The translations under genes were made by a program, and so were the position numbers. The notes under the pieces are model-generated. The model saw nothing but the letters and a program-made list of their open reading frames with translations. It was not told the DNA's origin and searched no databases. From Trichomonas tenax (lineage: Eukaryota; Parabasalia; Trichomonadida; Trichomonadidae): a stretch of DNA of 64,000 nt. Shown piece by piece: positions 8,804 to 18,700 of this stretch. The stretch spans positions 1 to 64,000 of the forward strand of contig JALKBU010000086.1 of the NCBI GenBank assembly GCA_023091735.1, in the 5' to 3' direction. The stretch's first letter is position 1, and each line of letters starts with the position of its first letter.

Positions 8804-9700
8804 ATGGATTCAAACGAGCCAGTTTTCTCTTTCGACTACGATGGCGAGGATTTCACGATACAGGTCGGCGAGTACTCGCTCAGGGGCTGCTATTGGATCC
8901 CTCAAAACCACGTTGTTGAATATACAGTTATTTATGTTCACGATATCGGCTCTTTCGGAAGCCAAAATCACGATGTTTTCGATGCAATTACACAAAAAGG
9001 TGGTGCTGTCTTCGTTTGCGACCATTTAGGACATGGAAGATCGCCAGGACCGAGATTAGGCTTAACCATTCAGGATATTGTCAAAGAAATCGGTGCAATG
9101 ATCCACTACGCTGTTAGTACATACAGAAATGTCCCTCTTTATCTCTACGGACCAGCAGGTGGCGCTCTGGCAATATTATCTTTCATTTTGGACAGAGGAC
9201 TCCATCACGATCTTGTTTCCGGCGTTGTTTTGGAGTGCCCGTGGGTAGGATCATGGGAACAGCGCGAAATCGGTGTATTTGAGACAACTTTATTTTTATT
9301 AATGAACAAAATCATGCCAAATTATATATTTGATTTGAAATTCACACGCTACACAACAGAGACGTTCAAAACATTCGTTGAGATGTCAGAGAAATGCCCT
9401 CTTTATTTCCCTTATATGACTCCAAAAACATATATTTCCGCGACGCAGACAATCACGAATGTTCGCTCTAAATATGAAACGTGGCCGAATACTATCAGAT
9501 TATTCATCGCTTGTGCAAGAGATGACACTGTTTTCATCTCAAGTCAAGTGATTGAATTTATGAATGGAATCAAGAGAGCGGTGAAGTCTGCAGATGGAAA
9601 AGTTTATGGATCTGAGCATCTTATTACAAAGGGAAGACTTAGAGATTCATTTTTAACAGATGTTGTATCATTTTTCTCATTAAATCCAAGAAAGAAATAA
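8804..9700 (+). CDS. Alpha/beta hydrolase (monoglyceride-lipase type) lacking the nucleophile
   Basis: 298 residues with the layout of the serine aminopeptidase S33 / monoglyceride lipase group. VIYVHDIGSF (43-52) is the oxyanion strand. CDHLGHGRSPG (72-82) is the typical D..GHG.S.G segment. The nucleophile elbow, normally GHSMGG, reads GPAGG at 116-120, so alanine 118 stands where serine should be. The acid (ARDD, 238-241) and a histidine (GSEHLI, His272) remain. The protein is probably a pseudoenzyme or uses other chemistry. The frame is intact and codon use is normal, so it is under constraint rather than decayed. There is no signal peptide, so a cytosolic location is expected. The start is the only ATG near the end of the upstream repeat. 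Confidence 0.75.
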   Translation: MDSNEPVFSFDYDGEDFTIQVGEYSLRGCYWIPQNHVVEYTVIYVHDIGSFGSQNHDVFDAITQKGGAVFVCDHLGHGRSPGPRLGLTIQDIVKEIGAMIHYAVSTYRNVPLYLYGPAGGALAILSFILDRGLHHDLVSGVVLECPWVGSWEQREIGVFETTLFLLMNKIMPNYIFDLKFTRYTTETFKTFVEMSEKCPLYFPYMTPKTYISATQTITNVRSKYETWPNTIRLFIACARDDTVFISSQVIEFMNGIKRAVKSADGKVYGSEHLITKGRLRDSFLTDVVSFFSLNPRKK

Positions 9701-9765
9701 CAAATGTGTGTTTGTGTGTTATTGTTATTAGTAAAAGCATTATATTAAATAATTCTTATCGCTCT

Positions 9766-9879
9766 TTATAGATCTATCTCGTTGTCTTCATCCTTCAATC
9801 GAAGAATATCTATTTCGAGCATCGCCAATTGCTGCTTCTTCAAGAAATAAATAAAAGGGAAAAATATTCTTGGGATCAT
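9766..9879 (-). CDS. Candidate very small membrane protein (37 residues)
   Basis: ATG at 9879-9877 and TAA at 9768-9766 enclose 37 codons. The product has a hydrophobic aromatic N-terminus (MIPRIFFPFIYFL), then KKQQLAMLEIDILRL, then an acidic tail (KDEDNEIDL). The segment is GC-richer than the flanks and its amphipathic second half looks protein-like. It lies in the spacer 3' of the hydrolase gene, convergent with it, and directly downstream of a long A tract on its own strand. Chance cannot be excluded for an ORF this short. Confidence 0.35.
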   Translation of the reverse strand: MIPRIFFPFIYFLKKQQLAMLEIDILRLKDEDNEIDL

Positions 9880-9890
9880 GACAAAAGATG

Positions 9891-9914
9891 TTTTTTTTTT
9901 TTTTTTTTTTTTTT
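9891..9914. repeat. Homopolymer T tract (24 nt)
   Basis: An uninterrupted run of 24 T. The following 9915-10506 is AT-rich spacer in which I see no gene. Confidence 0.8.
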
Positions 9915-10506
9915 CATTTTCTTCTTCTTAGGAATTGTGCAAAAGCAACTATTAAAGCCATCATTATGAAAGACTCTAAAGTTCATGGAATTTTAAACTT
10001 AAGATTTTACATGTTTGTAGATCACCTGCAATGCTCAATCTATTTATTCATTACACTTAAACTTGAAAATTTAATGAATAGAGGAGCTTAATGGGAATAA
10101 TTGGGAACAGTATAAACTTTTTTTCATGAGATATAAATGTTAATGAACTGGCATAAAGCTAAACAGATTAACAATAATTATGAGTTGATATTATGTTGAA
10201 ATAACAAAGCTATCAATATGCATTGATAAGTAATACAAAAGCAGTTTCATGAACTGAAATCGACATGAAATTTTAATCCTATAAATGAAGTACAGCAATT
10301 CCAAAAAAAAGCATTACATGCACTAATCTCATGGAAATTATGACTATAAGAGTTCCATATTTGTAAAGATGCAATTATATCAAAAGCAGATCTGGAAATT
10401 GAAAAAGGAAAATGTCAAATGACGAAAACCGAACAGTTCAAATCCGATTAACGATTAAAAAGAACTCAATTTTTAAGAATACCTTTGTTTTTTCAATAAA
10501 CATTTG

Positions 10507-11310
10507 ATGCTTCTTTCTCTTATTTGCGTCAACTCTGTACAGTCCACAAAAACGCCTGCGCCTTCATTTGTGAAGCTAGCAACTCCATCGTTCCAGTTGC
10601 CATACTCAACTTTGAAAAACTTCTCGGAGAATTATCTTGAACCAGCAAAAATCAAAGAGGATCCCGTCCTCACTGCGACAGTAAGTGTCAAAGATGTCGC
10701 CAACTGGTTCGCTTCAAATGGGTTCCTCGATGCGGATCGTGCCAATTCACTCCAAAACCAAGTAATTATAAACGTTACAGTCAACAAAATATTCCATGAG
10801 ATGAAATTTGATGACATTTCCAAAGAATTTTATCGTTTGAAGTATTCAGAACAATCAGAGGAGAATTTGTTCAATATATTGATTACAAGGACAAACATTG
10901 CCGTCATGATCACAAAAGTTGGTGACAATGTCCATATTGCTGCCAAGAGAGTCAGTGCCATTCAAAGAAAACGCCTTTCTAAGCGAAAGATGAAGTTCAA
11001 TGAAGTTAATATTTCGGTGCCCAGCCAATCATGCACCAGTCAACAGTGTGGATATGTATATACTCAACCTCCAACATACCCACAGCCATTTGGATTCCCA
11101 AGATAGCCGCAGCTACTCGCATTGCCCCAAACGACTTATCAGTGCACACCAATGACAAGACTTGAACAAGTTTGCAAAACAGTTATGGAACAAAAACCAA
11201 CATTCTTTATTAGCTACACGTATACCTTCTGATACGATTGGTCTGAAAAAGAAATTGATAAGGCAAACACGCTAATCGAGGCAAAAATCATGCCTCTCCT
11301 TCGCATTTAG
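10507..11310 (+). pseudogene. Broken gene for an unknown secreted protein
   Basis: From ATG at 10507 the frame codes for 199 residues with a short possible signal peptide (MLLSLICVNSVQS), a polar middle and a C-terminal Cys/Pro/Gln/Tyr-rich part (CTSQQCGYVY, QPPTYPQPFGFP). It stops at TAG 11104-11106, but the same frame continues in protein-like sequence past that stop, past TGA at 11230-11232, and ends at TAG 11308-11310. The continuation includes QTTYQCTPMTRLEQVCK and YDWSEKEIDKANTLIEAKIM. Two in-frame nonsense codons with no frameshift suggest a recently dead gene. A shortened but still functional 199-residue product is the alternative. I do not recognise the family. Confidence 0.55.
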
Positions 11311-11617
11311 GTATAAATATTTTAATATTTACCTATTATTTTATCACATTTAGATTCTCAATGTTTTTCTTTAATCATCACATAAAATAATGTTCGAAAC
11401 GCAATATTCTATACTTTTATTAGTTGCTTAATATTCAGAATAAAGATATTCATTTTAAGATCTTGAAAATATCAATATCATTCATTTGGGACCATTAAAT
11501 AGTCAATCGCATCATGATGAAGAATATATTTTCATAAATACAAAATGATTGAAGAGAAAAGATAATTTTATGATAATATTTATATATTAAAATTAATATT
11601 ACGAACAATCAAAAGAA
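11311..11617. other. Spacer, nothing recognised
   Basis: AT-rich 3' region between two converging genes. No ORF or repeat seen. Confidence 0.5.
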
Positions 11618-12772
11618 TCATCCGACGTCTGAATCATCATCAAACTCCTCATCGCGACGCTCGATGGAGTACTTAAGAATAGCAGAAATACCGCCAAGCT
11701 CATTGAGCTGAAGGCCAGAGGAGTGCTTTGTAGAAAACACAACAACTTCTGTTCCTTGTGTCTCAAGATTTGCCTTAAGGTCCAAAAATTCGATTCTTGG
11801 AAGAATCTCTAATCCGCGAATAAAGTTATCGGTGACAAGAAGCGTTTTAACAGCTCCATTCTTTGCAGCCTGGATAACGTCATCAGCACCAAGACATATC
11901 ATTGTCTGATCTTGAGCCATGATCTTCATGAACTGATCATAAGCGAAAGCCTGCTTAACTGCCTTCAGAGAAGAAACCCTCGACTGTACTTCTGGCTGAA
12001 GAAGCACTTCATCGAGTTCTGCAGCATCACCATTGCTGACATTTGACTCTACAAAAATATTCGATGTGAACAAGTTCTGCATCTTATACTGGACCATATG
12101 CGCTCTAAGGAAATCAACAAATTCGTGCTGAATGAAGCCAGGAGATGCGACGATAATAGATTGCATATCATAAATATTTGGAACTTTAATTAGTGCATCT
12201 GCTGTCATCTCGAAGAACTTCTTTTTGGCTTCTGCACTCTTTCCACTACATCCGTGTACGCGAATCTTTGGAATTGACTTCACTACTGTCGATAAGCAGA
12301 CAGATGTTGATCTGCCAATGACACAGATACTCGAAAAGCCCGATTTCATGATAACCGCGGCAACGCTCGCTGTTAAAGTTGGATCGGACGCTTCTTTGAG
12401 CTCGTCATATGTGAATTGATCCCAAAACTCTTTGGTGAGGGTGAATGAACGCGAAGGCTCAATGAGTACACGTTGGAATGAGCCCTCTTTGGCATCGAAA
12501 AGGTCGTGTAAAAGTTGACCACGAATTCTCATTTCGTTAACTCCTGGTTGATATTCGACTTCAGTAACTACGATTGTTGCATCTCCGAGTTTGCCTGTAT
12601 GCTGGGTCTTTCCTGTCGCAAATAATTTTGTAACTTTTCGGCGGATTTTTGATTTGAGGTGATCTCCAACGCGAATGATGTTTGCAAGAGTCCAAAAATC
12701 TTCGAGATTGTCAACTGTGATGTTAACAGTGCCTTTCTGATTAACAGTTATTAATGATAGATCAACTTTCAT
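11618..12772 (-). CDS. PELO: Pelota / Dom34 ribosome-rescue factor
   Basis: 384 residues, the usual length for Pelota. The N-terminal Sm-like domain is clear: TLANIIRVGDHLKSKIRRKV, then VEYQPGVNEMRIRGQL. The middle domain (residues ~135-265, from VAAVIMKSGFSSICVIG) and the C-terminal eRF1-like domain (from ~270, with VIQAAKNGAVKTLLVTDNFIR) follow in order. With Hbs1 it enters the empty A site of stalled ribosomes and starts subunit splitting in no-go and non-stop decay. It lacks the GGQ motif of eRF1, as expected. The tail DDSDVG is acidic. ATG at 12772 is the first in frame. Confidence 0.9.
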   Translation of the reverse strand: MKVDLSLITVNQKGTVNITVDNLEDFWTLANIIRVGDHLKSKIRRKVTKLFATGKTQHTGKLGDATIVVTEVEYQPGVNEMRIRGQLLHDLFDAKEGSFQRVLIEPSRSFTLTKEFWDQFTYDELKEASDPTLTASVAAVIMKSGFSSICVIGRSTSVCLSTVVKSIPKIRVHGCSGKSAEAKKKFFEMTADALIKVPNIYDMQSIIVASPGFIQHEFVDFLRAHMVQYKMQNLFTSNIFVESNVSNGDAAELDEVLLQPEVQSRVSSLKAVKQAFAYDQFMKIMAQDQTMICLGADDVIQAAKNGAVKTLLVTDNFIRGLEILPRIEFLDLKANLETQGTEVVVFSTKHSSGLQLNELGGISAILKYSIERRDEEFDDDSDVG

Positions 12773-13329
12773 TTAACAAAAGTGTCACAAAATTGTAGGC
12801 ACTTTTTCCTTCATAACCATCTTGAACTGAAATTCCTATTCCTTTGATCTTGGATTTAGTTTTTGGTGCAATTGGCAAAGTTTGACCTCTTTATCCGCGT
12901 TATTTGATTTTTGAATTTTATTGGTCCTGCTTTTTGAAACATCAGAGTATCACAACTGTAATATACTATTCGATAAATTCTTATATCTGTTTTGGTTTTG
13001 AATATATCTCCAAAACTGAAATATCAAAATAAAATTCTAATTAGGATCATAAAAATATCACTATCACAATATACAAATGTATAATCTCTTAATCTTCATT
13101 TGATTTTAAATATATCTCTAATTTTAAATTAACAAAATATTGATTTATTTAAAGTCATAAGAATATCATTATTATTATACATTAATGTATAAACTCTTAC
13201 ATCTCTTTTGAATGTTACTTTAATTTTCAATATTTTTCGATATTTTGATTTGATGATATGCATAGTTTTGAAATGATAAGCTATTCACGAAATATATATG
13301 AATTATGTTATGATAGAGATAGAATAGGT
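12773..13329. repeat. AT-rich spacer with ~108-bp degenerate tandem repeat
   Basis: From about 12977 to 13265 two full units and one partial unit can be aligned. Starts fall near 12977, 13085 and 13193. Each begins TCTTA.ATCT..TTTTG and full units close with a CATAA.AATATCA....TATAC.AATGTATAA stretch. The units are AT-rich and diverged. No ORF crosses them. The part nearest 12773 is the Pelota upstream region. Confidence 0.5.
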
Positions 13330-14285
13330 TTAGTGAATTAAAGACATTGTTGCAGCAGTTCTTTGAACATTAACGAACTGATATAGTGGCATGCAATTAG
13401 TGATACCGGTGACGATAAATGACACACATATAATAAAGGAAAGAATTGAAATCGAGATTAATAAATATACAGCTTGCATATTACGGCCTCCAAACCAGCC
13501 AACTTTTTCGATTACAATATATTTGCGGCCCCCGAATGATGTTACTGAATAATTATTAGTAATCAACATTTCATAAGTTCCTGCTTTGAGCAATTTCGTG
13601 TCTAACTTTCCCCACGTTTTCTTGAACGTAGAGAATGGAGAAATCAACATCCAGTTGATAAAGTCTTGATTTTGAATTCCTCCCGGAAATAAATTATTAT
13701 CAAGGACGAAAACTGAAATATTCAAATTGTAGCTGGAATCCGGTGCTTTCATTGGCTTTATGTAATTTCACGGTGTAATTTCTTTCCTAATTACTTTTGG
13801 AAAATTGTAGTCGAATGAAAATGTGTCATTAAATATTGATTTTGGTACAGCACCGCACGGCATGAACTTCTTAGTATGATCTTCATCTGCGAATTCAGCA
13901 GAATCGTATAAATTTGTTGCAGCTTTATTGAAATTAACTCCAAAAAGCTGATTGTAGCTTTTTGAGCTTGAATATATGAATACATTCTGGTAAAAATCCT
14001 TTAACTGATAATAAATCCAAATGTTTCCGGTAAAATCTTCTGAATTGTGATTTTTGCAGAAATATTTGCTTATGTATATTTCGCATAATCAAATTAGAAT
14101 TTTTTCATGTTTCTTGACGTTGAATATATGAATATTGCAAATGCAGCGCTTATAATAAAAAATATAAATAAAATGAATGCGCTCAAATTTGGTGTAAGGA
14201 ATGGCTTCCAACCAAGAAGTCTCTGCTGAAGGAATTTATTGTCAGAATGCGGAATTTCAACACTCTGAACAAGTTGTTCTTTCAT
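13330..14285 (-). pseudogene. CDC50/LEM3-family gene (flippase beta subunit), inactivated
   Basis: Read from ATG 14285 down, the frame starts MKEQLVQ, then the CDC50 hallmark DNKFLQQRLLGWKPF and a first membrane helix, and stops shortly after SRNMKK. Homology resumes in another frame: CEIYISKYFC, the typical YYQLKDFYQN, then MPCGAVPKSIFNDTF (family signature PCG..A.S.FND). A TGA at 13768-13770 interrupts that frame. After it come the FINWM segment, AGTYEMLITNNYSVTSFGGR, VGWFGGRN and the second membrane helix, ending at 13330. So there is a frameshift near the A-run at 14098-14104, a TGA right after it, and a second TGA. Total span ~318 codons matches family length. Intact members pair with P4-ATPases to move phospholipids. 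Confidence 0.8.
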
Positions 14286-15709
14286 TTTTTGATAAAAATT
14301 GTCAAAAATTTTTTGTGATTTTCGAAATCGATTTTCAACTATTTTGGAAATGAAAGCAAGGATTTGTTGATATGAAAAATATTTGGCCGAAGTATTTCTG
14401 CTCAAATTCAATTCTAATCTAAGAAAATATTGAATCAAATTGATTTTCTCATTGATTCAAAACACAATGAGAACTTTGAAAGCATTCATCTTTCGTATAC
14501 TTTTTGTTAATTTGTTCTGGACTTTGTTGAATATTTTGATAATATTTGTCCTGCATTAAGCAAAATGAGTCGAAATTATATGGCATATTAATTGCTTCAA
14601 TTTACAGTGCTGATATTGTTTTCAGAAAAGAGATTAACAAGTTTATGTTATTTGATTCAGTTCTTGGATAAACATGTAACCTTCGAGCTATTGAAATATA
14701 ATTTGGCGGGATTGTTTTCAAGGGATTGAGAAGAAAACTTCATTTGATGAAATAAAGCTTGAATTAATTGAATTCAATTGCAAACGCATATGGTTTCTAC
14801 TGCTGATGCTGAGTAATCAAAATGAAACAGATTTGTCTCTTAAGAAACAGAAAAATCGGAATCAAGAAAAATTATGTCACTTTTTCTGTAAATGTCGACT
14901 TTGTGGTTGATCATCAAAAAAAAAATAAGAATATGAACCATTTCTTTTGAATTTAAATTCAGAAACATACGCATTATCTTACCACTAAATATTTCAAGGA
15001 AATTCATTAAAACATCTATTTTGATTAATATTTTGCTTTCGAATGTAATTGAATGAAGATTTGGTACTTCTAATGATAACATTAGTTTTTTCTCTCTGTT
15101 CATATATAAATAAATCATTGTATCTGCATTGATTTGCATAGAACGATTTAGAATTTGGATAACAACAATGTTTCACGACATATAGCTAAAGAAGGAACTT
15201 CCCTATCAAAATAACATAAATTGTAGCCAATTGGCTATAAAGAACATCACACAGAATCATATCTTCAAGAAAAAAAAATGCTCTTGTTTTACGCTGAGTG
15301 TTCCTCACTAAATAACTACATTACAAACAACATAGTGATTTCGTTTATGTTGATTGCAATCTATAAACTTAAATATTATATTGATATATTTGAGCAAATC
15401 AAAAATGTTATAATTGATAGACATAATCATAACATGAATTCTTTAGTGTATTCATATGTACAAATTATACCATTAGATTTTGAAATTTTGAAAATATCAA
15501 AATTAGAAATCTTCTTTTTGTTTTGTGAAATTCAAAAATATGATTTTCCATGAGACATATTTTCAATGCATATATCATGAATTGAAAAATAAGTTTGAAA
15601 ACTTGAAATTCAAAAATTATCCATTAAAGCATACGAAATTTTTCAAGAATTCTTTAGAAATAGCACCTATAGGTTCTTATGAACGAATATATGAAATGTT
15701 ACATTTTTT
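14286..15709. other. Long AT-rich spacer, no gene seen
   Basis: 1.4 kb with only low-quality frames on both strands (K/I/N/F-rich translations with TTG or isolated starts). I see no protein family, RNA gene or ordered repeat. The last ~20 bp hold the initiator of the next gene. Confidence 0.5.
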
Positions 15710-15720
15710 TCATTTTCATT
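15710..15720 (+). promoter_or_regulatory. Initiator of the giant coiled-coil gene
   Basis: TCATTTTCATT offers two overlapping initiators (A+1 at 15712 or 15718), 9-15 nt ahead of the ATG at 15727. This argues against the upstream in-frame ATG at 15679. Confidence 0.5.
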
Positions 15721-15726
15721 TTTTTT

Positions 15727-18700
15727 ATGGAATTTCCCAACAATGGGAAAAATCCAGAATCAAACAACGATCCAGAAAAGACAGTAGAGAGTCCGCCGAA
15801 GCCTGTGAACAAGAAATCTTCGCTAACGAAGGCAAAATTGAAATCTCAAAAACCGAAAATCAAGCTAATGCCGATTATCATAAAGAAAACGCCGAAGTCT
15901 ACGACACAGATAACAAACAATACTCCATTAAACGATAATGAAGCGAATTTAGAGAAATCGGATCTGAATCAACGAAATCCAATCGTAAATGATCAGCAAA
16001 TTACATATGATCGGAATGATATGAAGCAAGAGATTCCAAATCAAATGAATAATGCTGAAACAGAGCAAATTCAGAATAATATTGATTCAAATACAAACGA
16101 AAAGCAGACAAATCCGATCGATTCTACTGAGCAACAAACAGAAAACTCTACACCCAAAGTTAAAAAGCCTCTGATCGAAGTAAATGATAAAACTATTATA
16201 ACTCATCCAATTGAAATGCGAGAAATCACAATTCCTTCGGAAAACAAAGAGCAAAACAACAAAGGCATATTAAACAAATTACAGGAGATTCCACCTGAAG
16301 AATTAGAAGAAGACGAAAACATTGTGCCAATTGAGCAGTTGGACAAAATTATCGCAAAGGTATCGAAATCGCCGCCTTCTTTGAATATGAATCAACCGGA
16401 AAATCCTTTTGATGAAATTATTTCAGCTTTCTCTGAGAAATTCCCAGATATTATCGACTTTAACTATATAGACACTGTCATAGATGAAGTTCCACCGGAT
16501 TTGGTTGATGTTCTTTCTGATTTAGATTTCGAAGCGCGAATGATTCCGATAAATCAAGCATTCATTCAGCAAGTGTTGAAACATAAGAGGGATAAGTCAG
16601 TGCTCTTCCCTCCAGATCCAGATCCCGAAACAGTCGAAAGATTATTTTATCGACGAAAGAGAGAGCTTCAGAGAATGGAATCTATGCGACTCAGACCAAG
16701 GAATGACCAAATCGAGCATAAAATCAATTCACTTATGAAAAATCTCGAAATTGTTGTAACTGACCAACGAAAGATTCCTTCTTTTAATGAAGAATATTCA
16801 TATTCTGAAGATGATTACTATTACTCTGATTCTTATTATTATTCACAAAGATCTTCAAAATTCGATAGTTACAATGAAAACTCCAAATTTGGAGAACAAC
16901 AGAATAACAACAATTTCGTGCAAGATATCAGTGTTCAAATCCAAAAACTCGAAGCAAATCAAGAAAATGAACAAAACATTGAACAAGACGTGGAAAATAA
17001 CACACCTGAAAGCGAACCAATATCAGACAATTTCATGAATGATTCTGACGACGACAACAAGCCAAGGTATAAGAACAAGAAGAGCACAACAGTGTTGGAC
17101 ACTCGCGCATTAAAGCAGCAGCAACAGATTCCAAGAAATACATCAATCGAAATCACAGAAGATACACTCAGAGATTTCTTCAAACAAGACATCACAACAA
17201 AAGCTCCAAAGCCAAAGAAAGATTCAAAGAAAGATGTCAATCAAGATCAATCAAAAGAAAACGATCAAGAACAACAGAAAGAAACCAAAAATGAGAATCA
17301 AAAGCCTTCTGACATACAAGTTATCATCAAAGAAATTCCTGTTCCCGGAACAAATGCTATGAAGAAAGTTAAACAGATTGTCAAGAAAGTGAAGGTCCAG
17401 AAAGTCATTAAAATCAATAAAAACAAACTCAATGCATCCAATAACGCCAACAAAACTGAAGAACCAAAGGCTGCAGATAAAGATGCAAGGAAACAAGAAG
17501 TAACAAATATCAACGAAGAAAAGAAAGAAGCTCCAGCTAATGAAGTCAAACCTGCAAATAATGAAGTCAAACCAGAAAACAATGCAGAAACAAAGAAAGT
17601 TGAAGCCAATAATGAAAGTAAACCAGAAAATAATAAAACGGAGCAGAAACAAGAAGAAACTAAAAACCATGCCAAAAAAGAACAGAAAAGCAAGGAAGAA
17701 AAACTTACACAAAAATATCCTAAACCAAATCCAAATCCAAACTACAGCGGCTTAGACTTTATGAATGATCCAAATCTTCAGTTCGACAACGATGAAGGAG
17801 AAGTTGAAGTTGTTAAGAAGAAAGTAGTCAAAAAGCGTCGTCGTAAAACACCAAAAACAGAAGAGAACAAAGAAAATAACGATTTCGTTGAAATCCAAGA
17901 AAACGCCACAGAACAAATTAAAGTTGCTGAAAATCAAGCAAATGAGCAAAATTATGATGAAAACAAAGCAGATGAAACACAGCAAAGCATCGCTAATGAA
18001 CAAGAAAACTTAAATTATGTTCAAGAAAACATTAATAATGATGAACAAGAAAACTTTAATAATGCTCAACAAGAAAACATTTATAATGAACCAGATAACT
18101 TTAGTAATGTTCCAGAAAGCAGTTATAATGACCAGGAAAGCTTCGAAGTCAGCACAAGCAATGTTCAAGAAAGCAGTTATATTGATCAAGAAAGTGTTGA
18201 AATAAGCACAAGCAATGTTCAAGAAAGTTTAGCTAGCGAGCAAGAAATATCAAATGTGAATGAGATTGAAACTGTTGAAGATGACAGAATAATAGAAAAT
18301 CCAAATTATGCATCAAACATTGCAAATGCAGATGGAAAGAAATCGAGGAAAGCCTTGAAAGAGTTTTCAACAATTGTTTACTCAGCCAATAGTCAAAGCA
18401 AATGGAATGAAATCGAGTTCAAAGCATTTGGAAACACGGATGGAGTTGGTTCTAAAGTTCCAAAGCCAATGGAGCCGGAATGCAGCGTCGAAATGTTGGA
18501 ATTCAAGCCAATATTAAACGACAATGAACTCCCAAGCTGGAAGGATCTCATTTCAAGAAAGAAATATGCTGAAAAACTTGAGAAACTTAGAGTCAAAGGA
18601 AAAACATATAAATTCGAACCAGGACCAGAGCCTTTGTATTTCTACGAAGCAGGAGTTACAGAATTCGTTTATCCGAAGAGGCCAAGAAGGAACTCAATGG

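Noticed and set aside
10381..10460. tRNA-like GTTCAAATCC word
   Set aside because: No acceptor stem or anticodon arm can be built around it. I found no tRNA in the window.
13770..14105. Intron instead of frameshift in the CDC50 gene
   Set aside because: No intron consensus at the breaks, and homology continues directly on both sides with stops inside coding sequence.
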